A DNA stretch of 5,164 nt. It comes from Pseudomonadota bacterium (GTDB taxonomy: Bacteria; Pseudomonadota; Alphaproteobacteria; Sphingomonadales; Sphingomonadaceae). Numbering within the stretch: the stretch's first letter is position 1; the number at the start of each line of letters is the position of its first letter. Under the pieces are notes generated by a model that saw nothing but the letters and a program-made list of their open reading frames with translations, ran no database searches and was not told where the DNA came from. The stretch covers positions 1 to 5,164 of the forward strand of contig JAEZCZ010000070.1 of assembly GCA_023433305.1 (NCBI GenBank), given 5' to 3'. This document shows, in pieces, positions 1-5,164 of this stretch. The position numbers were made by a program, and so were the translations under genes.

Positions 1-992
1 CCGCGGAAGCTCTGCCCGGCTTGAGCCGCTCGCCAATTCGCGCGCGAACGCGTTCTCGAAATGGACCCCCGATAGCCAGGCTTGGGCGCACGATCGCACT
101 CGAGGTCCTGCGGTCCAAGGCAGGGGATCAGCTTGGCTCCGCGGGACAGGGAACTCAGGTCGTTCTGGGCCATGGCTCTCTGACGGCAGAAGAAGCGAGC
201 TTCGGTCCATTCGAACTTGATCGTCACTCGGCTGCTTCCATTCAGGCCGTCTCCAGATCGGAGGGCGCGGCGCTTTCGACCGCTGCGCCGACCCTGATCA
301 CTCCGATGCCGGTCGCTGCGCCGCCCCGCAGCAACGCATCAGCGTTCCGATGGTCGGCGGATGCCTGGCTTCTCGTCCGCGAAGGCTCGGCCAGTTCCAT
401 CGTTGCCGACGGTCCAAGCTACGGTCGCAGCCAGGCCGGGGGCGTGGTCCGATATCGCCTTTCGTCCGCGAGCCCCGTGCGTCCTCAAGCCTACCTGCGC
501 GCCAGCGCGGCGCTGGCCGGCGCGGCAGAACAAGAGATGGCGGTGGGTGCTTCCGCTCGTTTGATTCCGAAAGTCCCGCTCCGTTTCGCGGCAGAAGTCA
601 GGGTCAGCGAAACGGCGCCGGCGACGCGCGTACGCCCGGCGGCGTTTGCCGTCACCGAGCTGGCACCGATTGTCCTCCCGCTGGGCGCTCGGGCCGAAAT
701 TTACCTGCAGGGCGGCTATGTCGGCGGCGATTATGCCACCGCTTTCGTGGACGGCCAGATCCGCGCCGAGCGCCGGGTTGTCGCCGTCGGAAAGACCGAG
801 CTCAGCGCCGGTGGAGGCATTTGGGGCGGTGCGCAGCGCGACGCCGCTCGGGTCGACATCGGGCCGAGCGCCGCCGTGACGTTCCCGCTCGCAAGAGGGC
901 GGGGCCGCGTCTCCGCCGACTATCGTTTTCGCGTGGCAGGCGACGCCGCGCCGTCGAGTGGGCCCGCGCTGACGCTTTCTGCGGGTTTCTAG
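1..992 (+). CDS. Hypothetical protein, C-terminal part, probable outer-membrane beta-barrel (5' end outside window)
   Basis: The frame is open from base 3 to the stop at 990-992, showing 329 residues. A TTG at 21 could be a start, but the residues after it are Arg-rich and polar with no signal peptide, so the gene more likely begins left of the window. The first 110 or so visible residues are low-complexity and polar, rich in Ala, Ser, Arg and Pro. From about base 342 to the end (roughly 215 residues) the protein alternates polar and hydrophobic residues in short strands separated by Gly/Asp/Pro turns. Examples are the stretches around LQGGYVGGDY, GGGIWGGAQRD and the last strand LTLSAGF. It ends in Phe, as typical outer-membrane barrel proteins do (the C-terminal signal read by the Bam machinery). 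I infer a surface barrel or an NfrA-like C-terminal domain similar to hypothetical proteins of sphingomonads; I cannot name a family. It lies 45 bases before the TSUP gene, with only a weak 4-bp hairpin between them (about 1016-1026), so co-transcription is possible. Confidence 0.7.
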   Translation, partial: AEALPGLSRSPIRARTRSRNGPPIARLGRTIALEVLRSKAGDQLGSAGQGTQVVLGHGSLTAEEASFGPFELDRHSAASIQAVSRSEGAALSTAAPTLITPMPVAAPPRSNASAFRWSADAWLLVREGSASSIVADGPSYGRSQAGGVVRYRLSSASPVRPQAYLRASAALAGAAEQEMAVGASARLIPKVPLRFAAEVRVSETAPATRVRPAAFAVTELAPIVLPLGARAEIYLQGGYVGGDYATAFVDGQIRAERRVVAVGKTELSAGGGIWGGAQRDAARVDIGPSAAVTFPLARGRGRVSADYRFRVAGDAAPSSGPALTLSAGF

Positions 993-1037
993 GCTACCCT
1001 AACTTCAATCCGCCGGCCCCTTGGGCTACGCCGAGGC

Positions 1038-1952
1038 ATGGACGTCTACCTTCCCATCGCGAACCTTGCGGTCAACGGGCTGGTCATCGTCCTGCTCGGC
1101 GCGGGAACGGGTGTCCTGTCGGGCGTATTCGGCGTGGGTGGGGGATTTCTCACCACACCGCTGCTGATCTTCTACGGCATCCCCCCGACGGTCGCCGCCG
1201 CATCGAGCGCGACGCAGGTGACCGGCGCGAGCGTTTCCGGGGTGTTCGCCCACAGCCGACGCGGCGGGGTGGATTATCAGATCGGCGCCGTGGGTGTCGC
1301 CGGCGGGGTCATCGGCGCGACGATCGGCGCGCTCCTGTTCCGGTTGCTGCAGTCGCTCGGCCAGATCGATACCGTGATCAACATCCTCTACGTGCTCCTG
1401 CTCGGAACGATTGGCGCGCTGATGGGGCGCGAGAGCCTGCAGTCCATGCGGCAGGCGCGCGAGGGTGGGCCGCCTCGGGCCGCCAAGCGGCGACACCACC
1501 CGCTCATCGCCAGCCTGCCGATGCGGTGGCGGTTCTACCGTTCCGGCCTCTACATCTCTCCGCTCGCGCCTCTGCTGATGGGTGTCGTGGTCGGCATCCT
1601 GACGATGCTGATGGGCGTCGGCGGCGGGTTCGTCCTCGTGCCCGCGATGCTCTACATCCTTGGCATGAGCGCGAGCGTGGTCGTGGGGACCTCGCTGTTC
1701 CAGATTCTGTTCGTGACTATCGCGGCGACGATGATGCACTCGTTGACGACCAAGGCTGTCGACATCGTCCTCGCCGGGCTTCTGCTGCTGGGCTCCGTGA
1801 CCGGAGCACAGCTCGGCACCCGCTTGGCGCAACTCGCCAAGCCTGAAATATTGCGCCTGCTCCTGGCGGCGACGGTGCTCGCGGTGGCGCTTCGCATGGC
1901 CTTTGGGCTCGGGGTCCGTCCTGACGAAGTCTATTCGGTGCTGCCGCTTTGA
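1038..1952 (+). CDS. TSUP-family (TauE/SafE) inner-membrane permease, probable sulfur-anion exporter
   Basis: This 304-residue polytopic membrane protein belongs to the TauE/SafE (TSUP, formerly DUF81) family, whose studied members move sulfite, sulfoacetate or related sulfur compounds across the inner membrane. The family's internal two-fold repeat is plain: the first half carries FGVGGGFLTTP at residues 31-41 and the second half carries MGVGGGF at 192-198, each at the end of a hydrophobic helix. Between the halves is a basic loop (about residues 134-170, with AKRRHHP and MRWRFYR), which should be cytoplasmic. About eight helices can be counted, and the length is usual for the family. The ATG at 1038 gives the MDVYLP N-terminus directly before the first helix. 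The GAGG at 1033-1036 is too close to serve as a normal Shine-Dalgarno, so initiation may be weak or coupled to the gene before. The stop overlaps the next start by four bases. The substrate is not shown by the sequence; sulfite or an organosulfonate is a family-level guess. Confidence 0.93.
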   Translation: MDVYLPIANLAVNGLVIVLLGAGTGVLSGVFGVGGGFLTTPLLIFYGIPPTVAAASSATQVTGASVSGVFAHSRRGGVDYQIGAVGVAGGVIGATIGALLFRLLQSLGQIDTVINILYVLLLGTIGALMGRESLQSMRQAREGGPPRAAKRRHHPLIASLPMRWRFYRSGLYISPLAPLLMGVVVGILTMLMGVGGGFVLVPAMLYILGMSASVVVGTSLFQILFVTIAATMMHSLTTKAVDIVLAGLLLLGSVTGAQLGTRLAQLAKPEILRLLLAATVLAVALRMAFGLGVRPDEVYSVLPL

Positions 1953-2713
1953 GCCGCGTCCTGCTCGCACTGCTCGCCTTCACCGCGTTGACGGGGCAAC
2001 GCGATCCGATCCTCGTCCCCGAGGTCTCGCAGCATGAGATCCGGGTGCGCCAGGGCTTCACCGGCACCGAATTGCTGCTTTACGGCGCTATTCTCGATCC
2101 GCAGGGCAGGCGGGCCCAACAGCCGTACGACATCGTCGTCGTGCTCAAGGGACCGACCGAGCCGATTCTAGTCCGCGAGAAAGCGAAGAAGCTGGGTGTC
2201 TGGGTCAATGCCCAGAGCACGGCCTTCCGTTCAGCCCCATCGTTCTTCGCGGTCGCGAGCTCGCGCCCCGTCAGCGAGATCGTCGACGATCGGACCGCCG
2301 CGATCTACGAGCTCGGGCTAGACTTCCTGCAGCTTTCGCCGAGCGGTGCGATCGACCCCGAGGAGCAGACGCGCTTCACGCAAGGGCTGGTCGACCTTCG
2401 GCAGCGCGAAGGTCTCTACAACGAAGATCACGACGGCGTGACGATCAGCGACGGCGTGCTCTACCAGGCGCGAATCGCGGTGCCCTCGAACGTGATCACC
2501 GGGCGCTACACGGCGGAAACCTTCGCGATCTCCGAGGGGCGTGTCATCGCCTCGGCGATTGCCGAGGTCGAGGTGCAGAAGCTCGGCTTCGAGCGCTTCG
2601 TGGCCGACCAGGCAGAGCAATCCTCGTTCCTCTACGGGCTGTTCGCCGTAGCGCTTTCGCTGGCCATGGGCTGGCTTGCCGGGAGAGTCTTCGCGCTGTC
2701 CGAGGCGCGGTGA
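1949..2713 (+). CDS. TIGR02186 / Alph_Pro_TM (PF09608) periplasmic protein with C-terminal membrane anchor
   Basis: This 254-residue protein matches the alphaproteobacterial family TIGR02186 (Pfam Alph_Pro_TM), of unknown biochemical role. A hydrophobic signal peptide covers residues 1 to about 16. A periplasmic domain of about 205 residues follows, with an early beta-rich stretch (HEIRVRQGFTGTELLLYG, then YDIVVVLKGP) and the segment LGVWVNAQS. One membrane helix lies at about residues 227-247, leaving a short basic tail inside. The start is TTG at 1949, within the four-base TTGA overlap with the permease stop. No in-frame ATG is available early; the next in-frame TTG (1988) would destroy the signal peptide. 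There is no good Shine-Dalgarno, so translation probably depends on ribosomes finishing the permease. From the family, this gene commonly sits beside a TSUP permease; I infer that it is an extracytoplasmic partner of that transporter, perhaps binding substrate or stabilising the permease. The family call is firm, the role is not. Confidence 0.9.
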   Translation: MSRVLLALLAFTALTGQRDPILVPEVSQHEIRVRQGFTGTELLLYGAILDPQGRRAQQPYDIVVVLKGPTEPILVREKAKKLGVWVNAQSTAFRSAPSFFAVASSRPVSEIVDDRTAAIYELGLDFLQLSPSGAIDPEEQTRFTQGLVDLRQREGLYNEDHDGVTISDGVLYQARIAVPSNVITGRYTAETFAISEGRVIASAIAEVEVQKLGFERFVADQAEQSSFLYGLFAVALSLAMGWLAGRVFALSEAR

Positions 2714-2738
2714 CATTTGCTCGATCTTAACCTCGATT
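2710..2738 (+). promoter_or_regulatory. Possible promoter for the herA-like gene
   Basis: GTGACA at 2710-2715 matches the -35 consensus at five of six bases and overlaps the stop of the preceding gene. Seventeen bases later TCGATT (2733-2738) matches the -10 consensus at only three of six. Transcription would begin near 2745, giving a leader of about 34 bases. The 65-base gap and the functional change across it make a separate promoter reasonable, but the -10 is poor and read-through from the upstream pair is equally possible. Confidence 0.22.
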
Positions 2739-2762
2739 GCCTACGGCGAAGCCGACGCAGGC

Positions 2763-2769
2763 AAGAGAG
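2763..2769 (+). promoter_or_regulatory. Ribosome binding site deciding the herA-like start
   Basis: The purine run AAGAGAG lies nine bases before the ATG at 2779. It supports that ATG over the in-frame TTG at 2737, which has no purine-rich run at a usable distance, and over the ATG at 2788, which is preceded by GACCGAC. Confidence 0.5.
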
Positions 2770-2778
2770 CGATCCCGC

Positions 2779-4485
2779 ATGACCGACATGGCAAGCCACC
2801 AATTCAAGACGTTCAATCCGGCCGATGAGCCCGGCGCGGTCGCGGCCCGCGCTCCGGCCGGCCGAGCCAGCGCGGTGGACAATGCCAGCCAGCCTATCGG
2901 TGTCGTGCTCGAGATCGCCGGCTCAGGTTCGCAAATCGCTCTCGACCTGCAGCGCCTGAACGAGTGCATGGACGACGAGGACCCGTCGATCGCGCTCGCC
3001 GGCCAGGTCGGCAGCCAGGTCAAGATCAAGACGAGCGAAGGTTGGCTGCTCGCGAGCGTCCGCAACCAGCGCCAGGACCGGCGCGGCGACGGCGGCGGCA
3101 TCCTGGCCAACATCGATTTCATGGGCGAGGGCAAGGAAGAGAAGCTGACCGGAAAGATCCACGGCTTCCGGCGCGGCGTCACCCGCTACCCGATCCCCGG
3201 CGCGTTGATTTATCCGGCGACCACCGAGGACTTGCGCCAGATCTACGCCTCCGATGGACGTAGCGCGATCCAGGTCGGCACCGTCTATCCGACCAACGAC
3301 ATCCGCGCGGGTCTCTATGTCGATGCGATGCTCGGCAAGCACTTCGCGCTGCTCGGCTCGACCGGCACGGGCAAGTCGACCAGTGCCGCGCTGATCCTGC
3401 ACCGCATCTGCGAGAGCGCGCCGCAGGGCCACATCGTGATGATCGACCCGCACGGCGAATATGCGGCGGCGTTCCGCAACACGGGGATCATCTTTGACGT
3501 CGGCAACCTGCAGATGCCGTACTGGCTGATGAACTTCGAAGAGCACTGCGAGGTGCTCCTGACCACCAGCGGCAACGACCGCCAGGAAGACGCCGACATC
3601 CTCGCCAAATGCCTGCTCAAGGCGCGCAGCAAGAATCGGCTCGCGGAAGCGCTCGGCAAGATCACCGTCGATTCGCCGATCCCGTACCTGCTCAGCGACC
3701 TGACCAACATGATCCAGGACGAAGCGGGCAAGCTCGACAAAGCGAGCTCGAGCGCGCCGTACATGCGGCTCAAGACCAAGATCGACGAGATCAAGGCTGA
3801 CCCGCGCTATCAATTCATGTTCTCGGGCATGCTCGTCGGCGACACGATGGCGGACTTCATCGGCCGCATCTTCCGCATGCCGAGCGACGGCAAGCCGATC
3901 TCGATCATCGACGTGTCGGGCGTGCCCTCGGACATCACCTCGACCGTGGTCGCGGTGCTCAGCCGCATGGTGTTCGACTTCGCGATCTGGGGCCGCGAGG
4001 AGAAGACGCGGCCGATCCTGTTGGTGTGCGAGGAAGCGCACCGTTACGTGCCGAACGAGAAGAATGCCGACGGCTCTTCGGTCGGCCGCATCCTGAGCCG
4101 TATCGCCAAGGAAGGCCGCAAGTACGGCATCAGCCTGGGCCTGATCACCCAGCGCCCGTCGGACCTTGCCGAAGGCGTGCTGTCGCAGTGCGGCACGATC
4201 TTGTCGATGCGCCTCAACAACGACCGCGACCAGGCGTTCGTGAAAGCCGCGATGCCCGAAGGCGCGCGCGGGTTCCTCGATTCGATCCCGGCGCTGCGCA
4301 ACCGTGAGGTCATCATCTGCGGCGAGGGCGTCGCCATCCCGATCCGCGTGAGCTTCGACAACCTGGAGGAATCGAAGCGGCCGGCCTCAGAGGATCCGAG
4401 CTTCACCGAGCTGTGGCGCGAGAGCGGCGGCGAGCAGGAGCGCGTGCTCCGCACCGTCCAGCGCTGGCGCGCGCAGGGCAAGTAA
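2779..4485 (+). CDS. herA: HerA-type hexameric ATPase / DNA translocase (DUF87, COG0433)
   Basis: This 568-residue protein is an FtsK/HerA-superfamily ATPase. Such proteins form hexameric rings that pump double-stranded DNA, classically to feed the NurA nuclease in archaeal end resection; bacterial relatives also work with other effectors, including in phage defence. The N-terminal region (about residues 38-140) resembles the HAS-barrel of HerA. The Walker A motif is GSTGTGKST at 193-201 with Lys199. MIDPHGEY at 221-228 is the HerA signature after the first core strand. ISIIDVSGVPSDI lies near 375-387. The Walker B is ILLVCEEAHRYVP, with acidic residues Glu418 and Glu419. KEGRKYG (Arg447) is a likely arginine-finger/sensor segment, and ITQRPSDL (Gln458, Arg459) is the polar sensor. 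Every catalytic element is present, so the enzyme should be active. The ATG at 2779 is preferred on its Shine-Dalgarno; a TTG at 2737 would add 14 residues. No NurA, Sir2, DUF4297 or other nuclease gene is adjacent, so it appears to be a stand-alone chromosomal HerA. The symbol names the family; orthology to archaeal HerA is not proven. Confidence 0.9.
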   Translation: MTDMASHQFKTFNPADEPGAVAARAPAGRASAVDNASQPIGVVLEIAGSGSQIALDLQRLNECMDDEDPSIALAGQVGSQVKIKTSEGWLLASVRNQRQDRRGDGGGILANIDFMGEGKEEKLTGKIHGFRRGVTRYPIPGALIYPATTEDLRQIYASDGRSAIQVGTVYPTNDIRAGLYVDAMLGKHFALLGSTGTGKSTSAALILHRICESAPQGHIVMIDPHGEYAAAFRNTGIIFDVGNLQMPYWLMNFEEHCEVLLTTSGNDRQEDADILAKCLLKARSKNRLAEALGKITVDSPIPYLLSDLTNMIQDEAGKLDKASSSAPYMRLKTKIDEIKADPRYQFMFSGMLVGDTMADFIGRIFRMPSDGKPISIIDVSGVPSDITSTVVAVLSRMVFDFAIWGREEKTRPILLVCEEAHRYVPNEKNADGSSVGRILSRIAKEGRKYGISLGLITQRPSDLAEGVLSQCGTILSMRLNNDRDQAFVKAAMPEGARGFLDSIPALRNREVIICGEGVAIPIRVSFDNLEESKRPASEDPSFTELWRESGGEQERVLRTVQRWRAQGK

Positions 4486-4499
4486 GGCCGCGATACCCA

Positions 4500-4529
4500 G
4501 GGCGATGGGACTTCGTCCCTGAATCGCTC
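4500..4529 (+). terminator. Bulged hairpin after herA, possible transcript end
   Basis: Fifteen bases past the herA stop, the upper stem GGGAC (4507-4511) pairs with GTCCC (4515-4519) around a TTC loop. The lower stem continues from 4500-4506 to 4523-4529, including GCGAT against ATCGC and one G-U pair, with a three-base bulge TGA at 4520-4522. Twelve pairs form in all. No T-run follows, so it is not a standard intrinsic terminator; it may instead protect the 3' end or assist Rho-dependent termination. Confidence 0.45.
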
Positions 4530-4550
4530 GCCCGTAACGTGAGCAGCGCA

Positions 4551-4579
4551 TTCGTGATCGCAAACGGCGGCGGGATAAT
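4551..4579 (+). promoter_or_regulatory. Possible promoter for the small exported-protein gene
   Basis: GATAAT at 4574-4579 matches the -10 consensus at five of six bases and sits in a rare A/T-rich patch (ATAATTTA). Seventeen bases upstream, TTCGTG (4551-4556) is a poor -35, matching only two of six positions. Transcription would start near 4586, about 53 bases before the preferred ATG at 4639. Placement just after the herA hairpin fits a new transcription unit, but the -35 is weak. Confidence 0.25.
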
Positions 4580-4638
4580 TTACCTTCCGGGTCGCGATGC
4601 ACGTAGGACGGAACCCGTCTTCAGGCCGCGGTGGCCGA

Positions 4639-4992
4639 ATGCCCTTCACCTTGTGGGGATGGGCGATGCTTCTGGTCATCGTGCTGTCGGCGGCACCGAC
4701 CAGCGCCCATCCGCGCACGCGGCTGATCGGGTCCGCCTTCGATCCCGCGACTGTGTCGGTGGTGATCGGCCCACGCAAGGAGCGCGCCGACGTATGGGCT
4801 CGCAAGTCTGCTGAGGGCGATCCGGCCGACTCCACGTTCGGGGACCAACCGCAAGGTTCGCTCGTCGCGGGACTCGCGGAGCCCCGGGCGCCGATTACCG
4901 AGCGCAAGGGCGCAGCAGAAAGGCCGGCCGATACCTCCGTTCGCCGCCCACCGATGCGTGCCCATGCGCCCACGGGCCCGCCGCTGATCTGA
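4639..4992 (+). CDS. Small exported hypothetical protein
   Basis: I do not recognise this protein. From the ATG at 4639 it has 117 residues. Residues 1-23 look like a signal peptide: a Trp-rich start, the hydrophobic core AMLLVIVLSAAP, and a probable cut after TSA before HPRTR. The mature part opens with RTRLIGSAFDPATVSVVIGP, a compact stretch that may be a short folded or beta segment. It then becomes charged and Pro/Arg-rich, ending RRPPMRAHAPTGPPLI, and is likely disordered in the periplasm. Third codon positions are strongly G/C from 4639 onward but not in the 14 codons between the in-frame ATG at 4597 and 4639, which argues for the later start. A third ATG at 4666 has GGGG at 4655-4658 at a good distance but would shorten the signal peptide. 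Codon bias favours this frame over the overlapping reverse-strand frames. No cysteine is present, so it is not a lipoprotein. Confidence 0.65.
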   Translation: MPFTLWGWAMLLVIVLSAAPTSAHPRTRLIGSAFDPATVSVVIGPRKERADVWARKSAEGDPADSTFGDQPQGSLVAGLAEPRAPITERKGAAERPADTSVRRPPMRAHAPTGPPLI

Positions 4993-4998
4993 CATCGC

Positions 4999-5017
4999 GG
5001 CGCCTCATGAAGGCGCC
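4999..5017 (+). terminator. Hairpin after the small exported-protein gene
   Basis: A perfect seven-base inverted repeat, GGCGCCT (4999-5005) with AGGCGCC (5011-5017), encloses a five-base loop CATGA. It begins six bases after the stop at 4992. The following bases, ATGTTGTCGTT, are only mildly T-rich, so termination would be imperfect. Position and stem strength make a transcript-end role the best guess. Confidence 0.5.
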
Positions 5018-5022
5018 ATGTT

Positions 5023-5078
5023 GTCGTTAGCAGCGACGGTTCTTTCGGAAGGCAGCCGTCGCCCGCCTCTCGGAGGTC
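5023..5078 (+). promoter_or_regulatory. Structured leader with competing stems before the last gene
   Basis: Three stems can be drawn. GTCGT (5023-5027) can pair with GCGAC (5033-5037), including one G-U pair. The same GCGACGG (5033-5039) can instead pair with CCGTCGC (5057-5063), enclosing an inner CTT-TCGG-AAG hairpin (5043-5052), so these two states exclude each other. Just downstream GCCTC (5066-5070) can pair with GAGGT (5074-5078) across a TCG loop, covering most of the Shine-Dalgarno. This is the layout of a translational control leader, but it matches no riboswitch or leader class that I recognise, and the stems are short enough to arise by chance. Confidence 0.3.
5073..5077 (+). promoter_or_regulatory. 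Strong Shine-Dalgarno for the right-edge gene
   Basis: GGAGG lies five bases before the ATG at 5083, the best ribosome binding site in the window. It fixes the start of the last gene. Four of its bases can also pair with CCTC at 5067-5070. Confidence 0.75.
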
Positions 5079-5082
5079 GACA

Positions 5083-5164
5083 TGAAACCCAAGCGCAACA
5101 AGCCACCCTCGTGGTTCGTGCCCGCGGTCATCCTGGCCGCGGCCGGCACCGGCGGGGCTCTCGC
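5083..5164 (+). CDS. N-terminus of a small, probably membrane-anchored protein (3' end outside window)
   Basis: Only 27 complete codons are visible. The product starts MKPKRNKPPSWF, a strongly basic and Pro-rich segment, then VPAVILAAAGTGGAL, which is hydrophobic and Gly/Ala-rich. This is either a signal peptide or, given the lack of a cut site so far, a single N-in membrane helix. The excellent Shine-Dalgarno at 5073-5077 makes the start secure. The family cannot be judged from this fragment. The gap of 90 bases from the previous gene holds a hairpin and a structured leader, which suggests separate control. Confidence 0.65.

Noticed and set aside
350..1846. A 498-codon open frame on the + strand
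   Set aside because: Its product is dominated by Arg, Gly, Ala and Pro with no membrane or domain pattern, and it overlaps both the barrel gene and the clearly real TSUP permease in another frame. Long shadow frames are expected in DNA this rich in G and C.
1026..1970. A 314-codon open frame on the - strand opposite the permease
   Set aside because: The product is a His/Arg/Gln-rich string typical of an antisense shadow of a membrane-protein gene; the + strand frame has the TSUP repeat motifs.
2739..2762. Small hairpin (GCCT/AGGC outside, CGGC-GAA-GCCG inside) in the herA leader
   Set aside because: The two short stems are separated by unequal internal loops and no T-run follows; chance is the simpler explanation.
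2737..2778. In-frame TTG extension of the herA-like gene
   Set aside because: It lacks a Shine-Dalgarno at a workable distance and would swallow the purine run at 2763-2769 that fits the ATG at 2779.
2923..4041. A 372-codon open frame on the - strand opposite herA
   Set aside because: It is rich in Arg, Ala, Asp, His and Val with no recognisable motif, and mirrors the codon bias of the HerA gene, whose catalytic motifs are unmistakable.
4044..4973. A 309-codon open frame on the - strand over the end of herA and the small exported gene
   Set aside because: It runs through well-supported + strand coding sequence, is Ser/Arg-rich, and has no domain. The + frame from 4639 has better third-position bias and a signal peptide.
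5007..5030. Seven-codon leader peptide MKAPCCR starting in the loop of the 4999-5017 hairpin
   Set aside because: There is no Shine-Dalgarno and the start would be inside a stable hairpin. The Cys pair is suggestive but too little to support a leader peptide.
1..5164. CRISPR array, transposon ends, tRNA genes or a defence island
   Set aside because: I saw no regularly spaced repeats, no transposase or integrase, no tRNA-like cloverleaf and no known defence effector next to the HerA gene.

Overview
The window looks like a piece of a high-GC alphaproteobacterial chromosome, most likely Sphingomonadales. The reasons are the strong G/C bias at third codon positions, the combination of families present (a TSUP permease overlapping a PF09608/TIGR02186 gene, followed by a HerA-type ATPase), and the style of the small secreted hypothetical proteins. 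All six supported genes lie on the + strand. I see no tRNA, rRNA, CRISPR array, insertion sequence, integrase or attachment site, and no gap longer than about 155 bases without a gene. This reads as ordinary conserved chromosome rather than a mobile island.

Layout: (1) 1-992 is the 3' part of a gene whose start lies left of the window; its C-terminal 215 or so residues look like an outer-membrane beta-barrel ending in Phe. (2) 1038-1952 encodes a TauE/SafE (TSUP) permease. Its stop codon overlaps the TTG start of (3) 1949-2713, an Alph_Pro_TM protein (PF09608/TIGR02186) with a signal peptide, a periplasmic domain and one C-terminal membrane helix. These two are almost certainly co-translated and probably act together at the inner membrane. 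(4) After 65 bases, 2779-4485 encodes a 568-residue HerA/DUF87 hexameric ATPase with all its core motifs and no NurA-like partner in view. (5) 4639-4992 encodes a small exported protein of unknown function. (6) 5083 to the right edge is the start of a small, probably membrane-anchored protein with a strong Shine-Dalgarno.

The non-coding parts are short but structured. A 12-pair bulged hairpin follows herA (4500-4529). A 7-bp perfect hairpin follows the small exported gene (4999-5017). Between that hairpin and the last gene there are mutually exclusive stems and a small stem that covers the Shine-Dalgarno (5023-5078). This leader is the least expected thing here, although short stems are common by chance in DNA this rich in G and C. 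I found no convincing undescribed multi-gene system. The best candidates for follow-up are the permease/periplasmic-partner pair, the orphan HerA, and the structured leader at the right edge.
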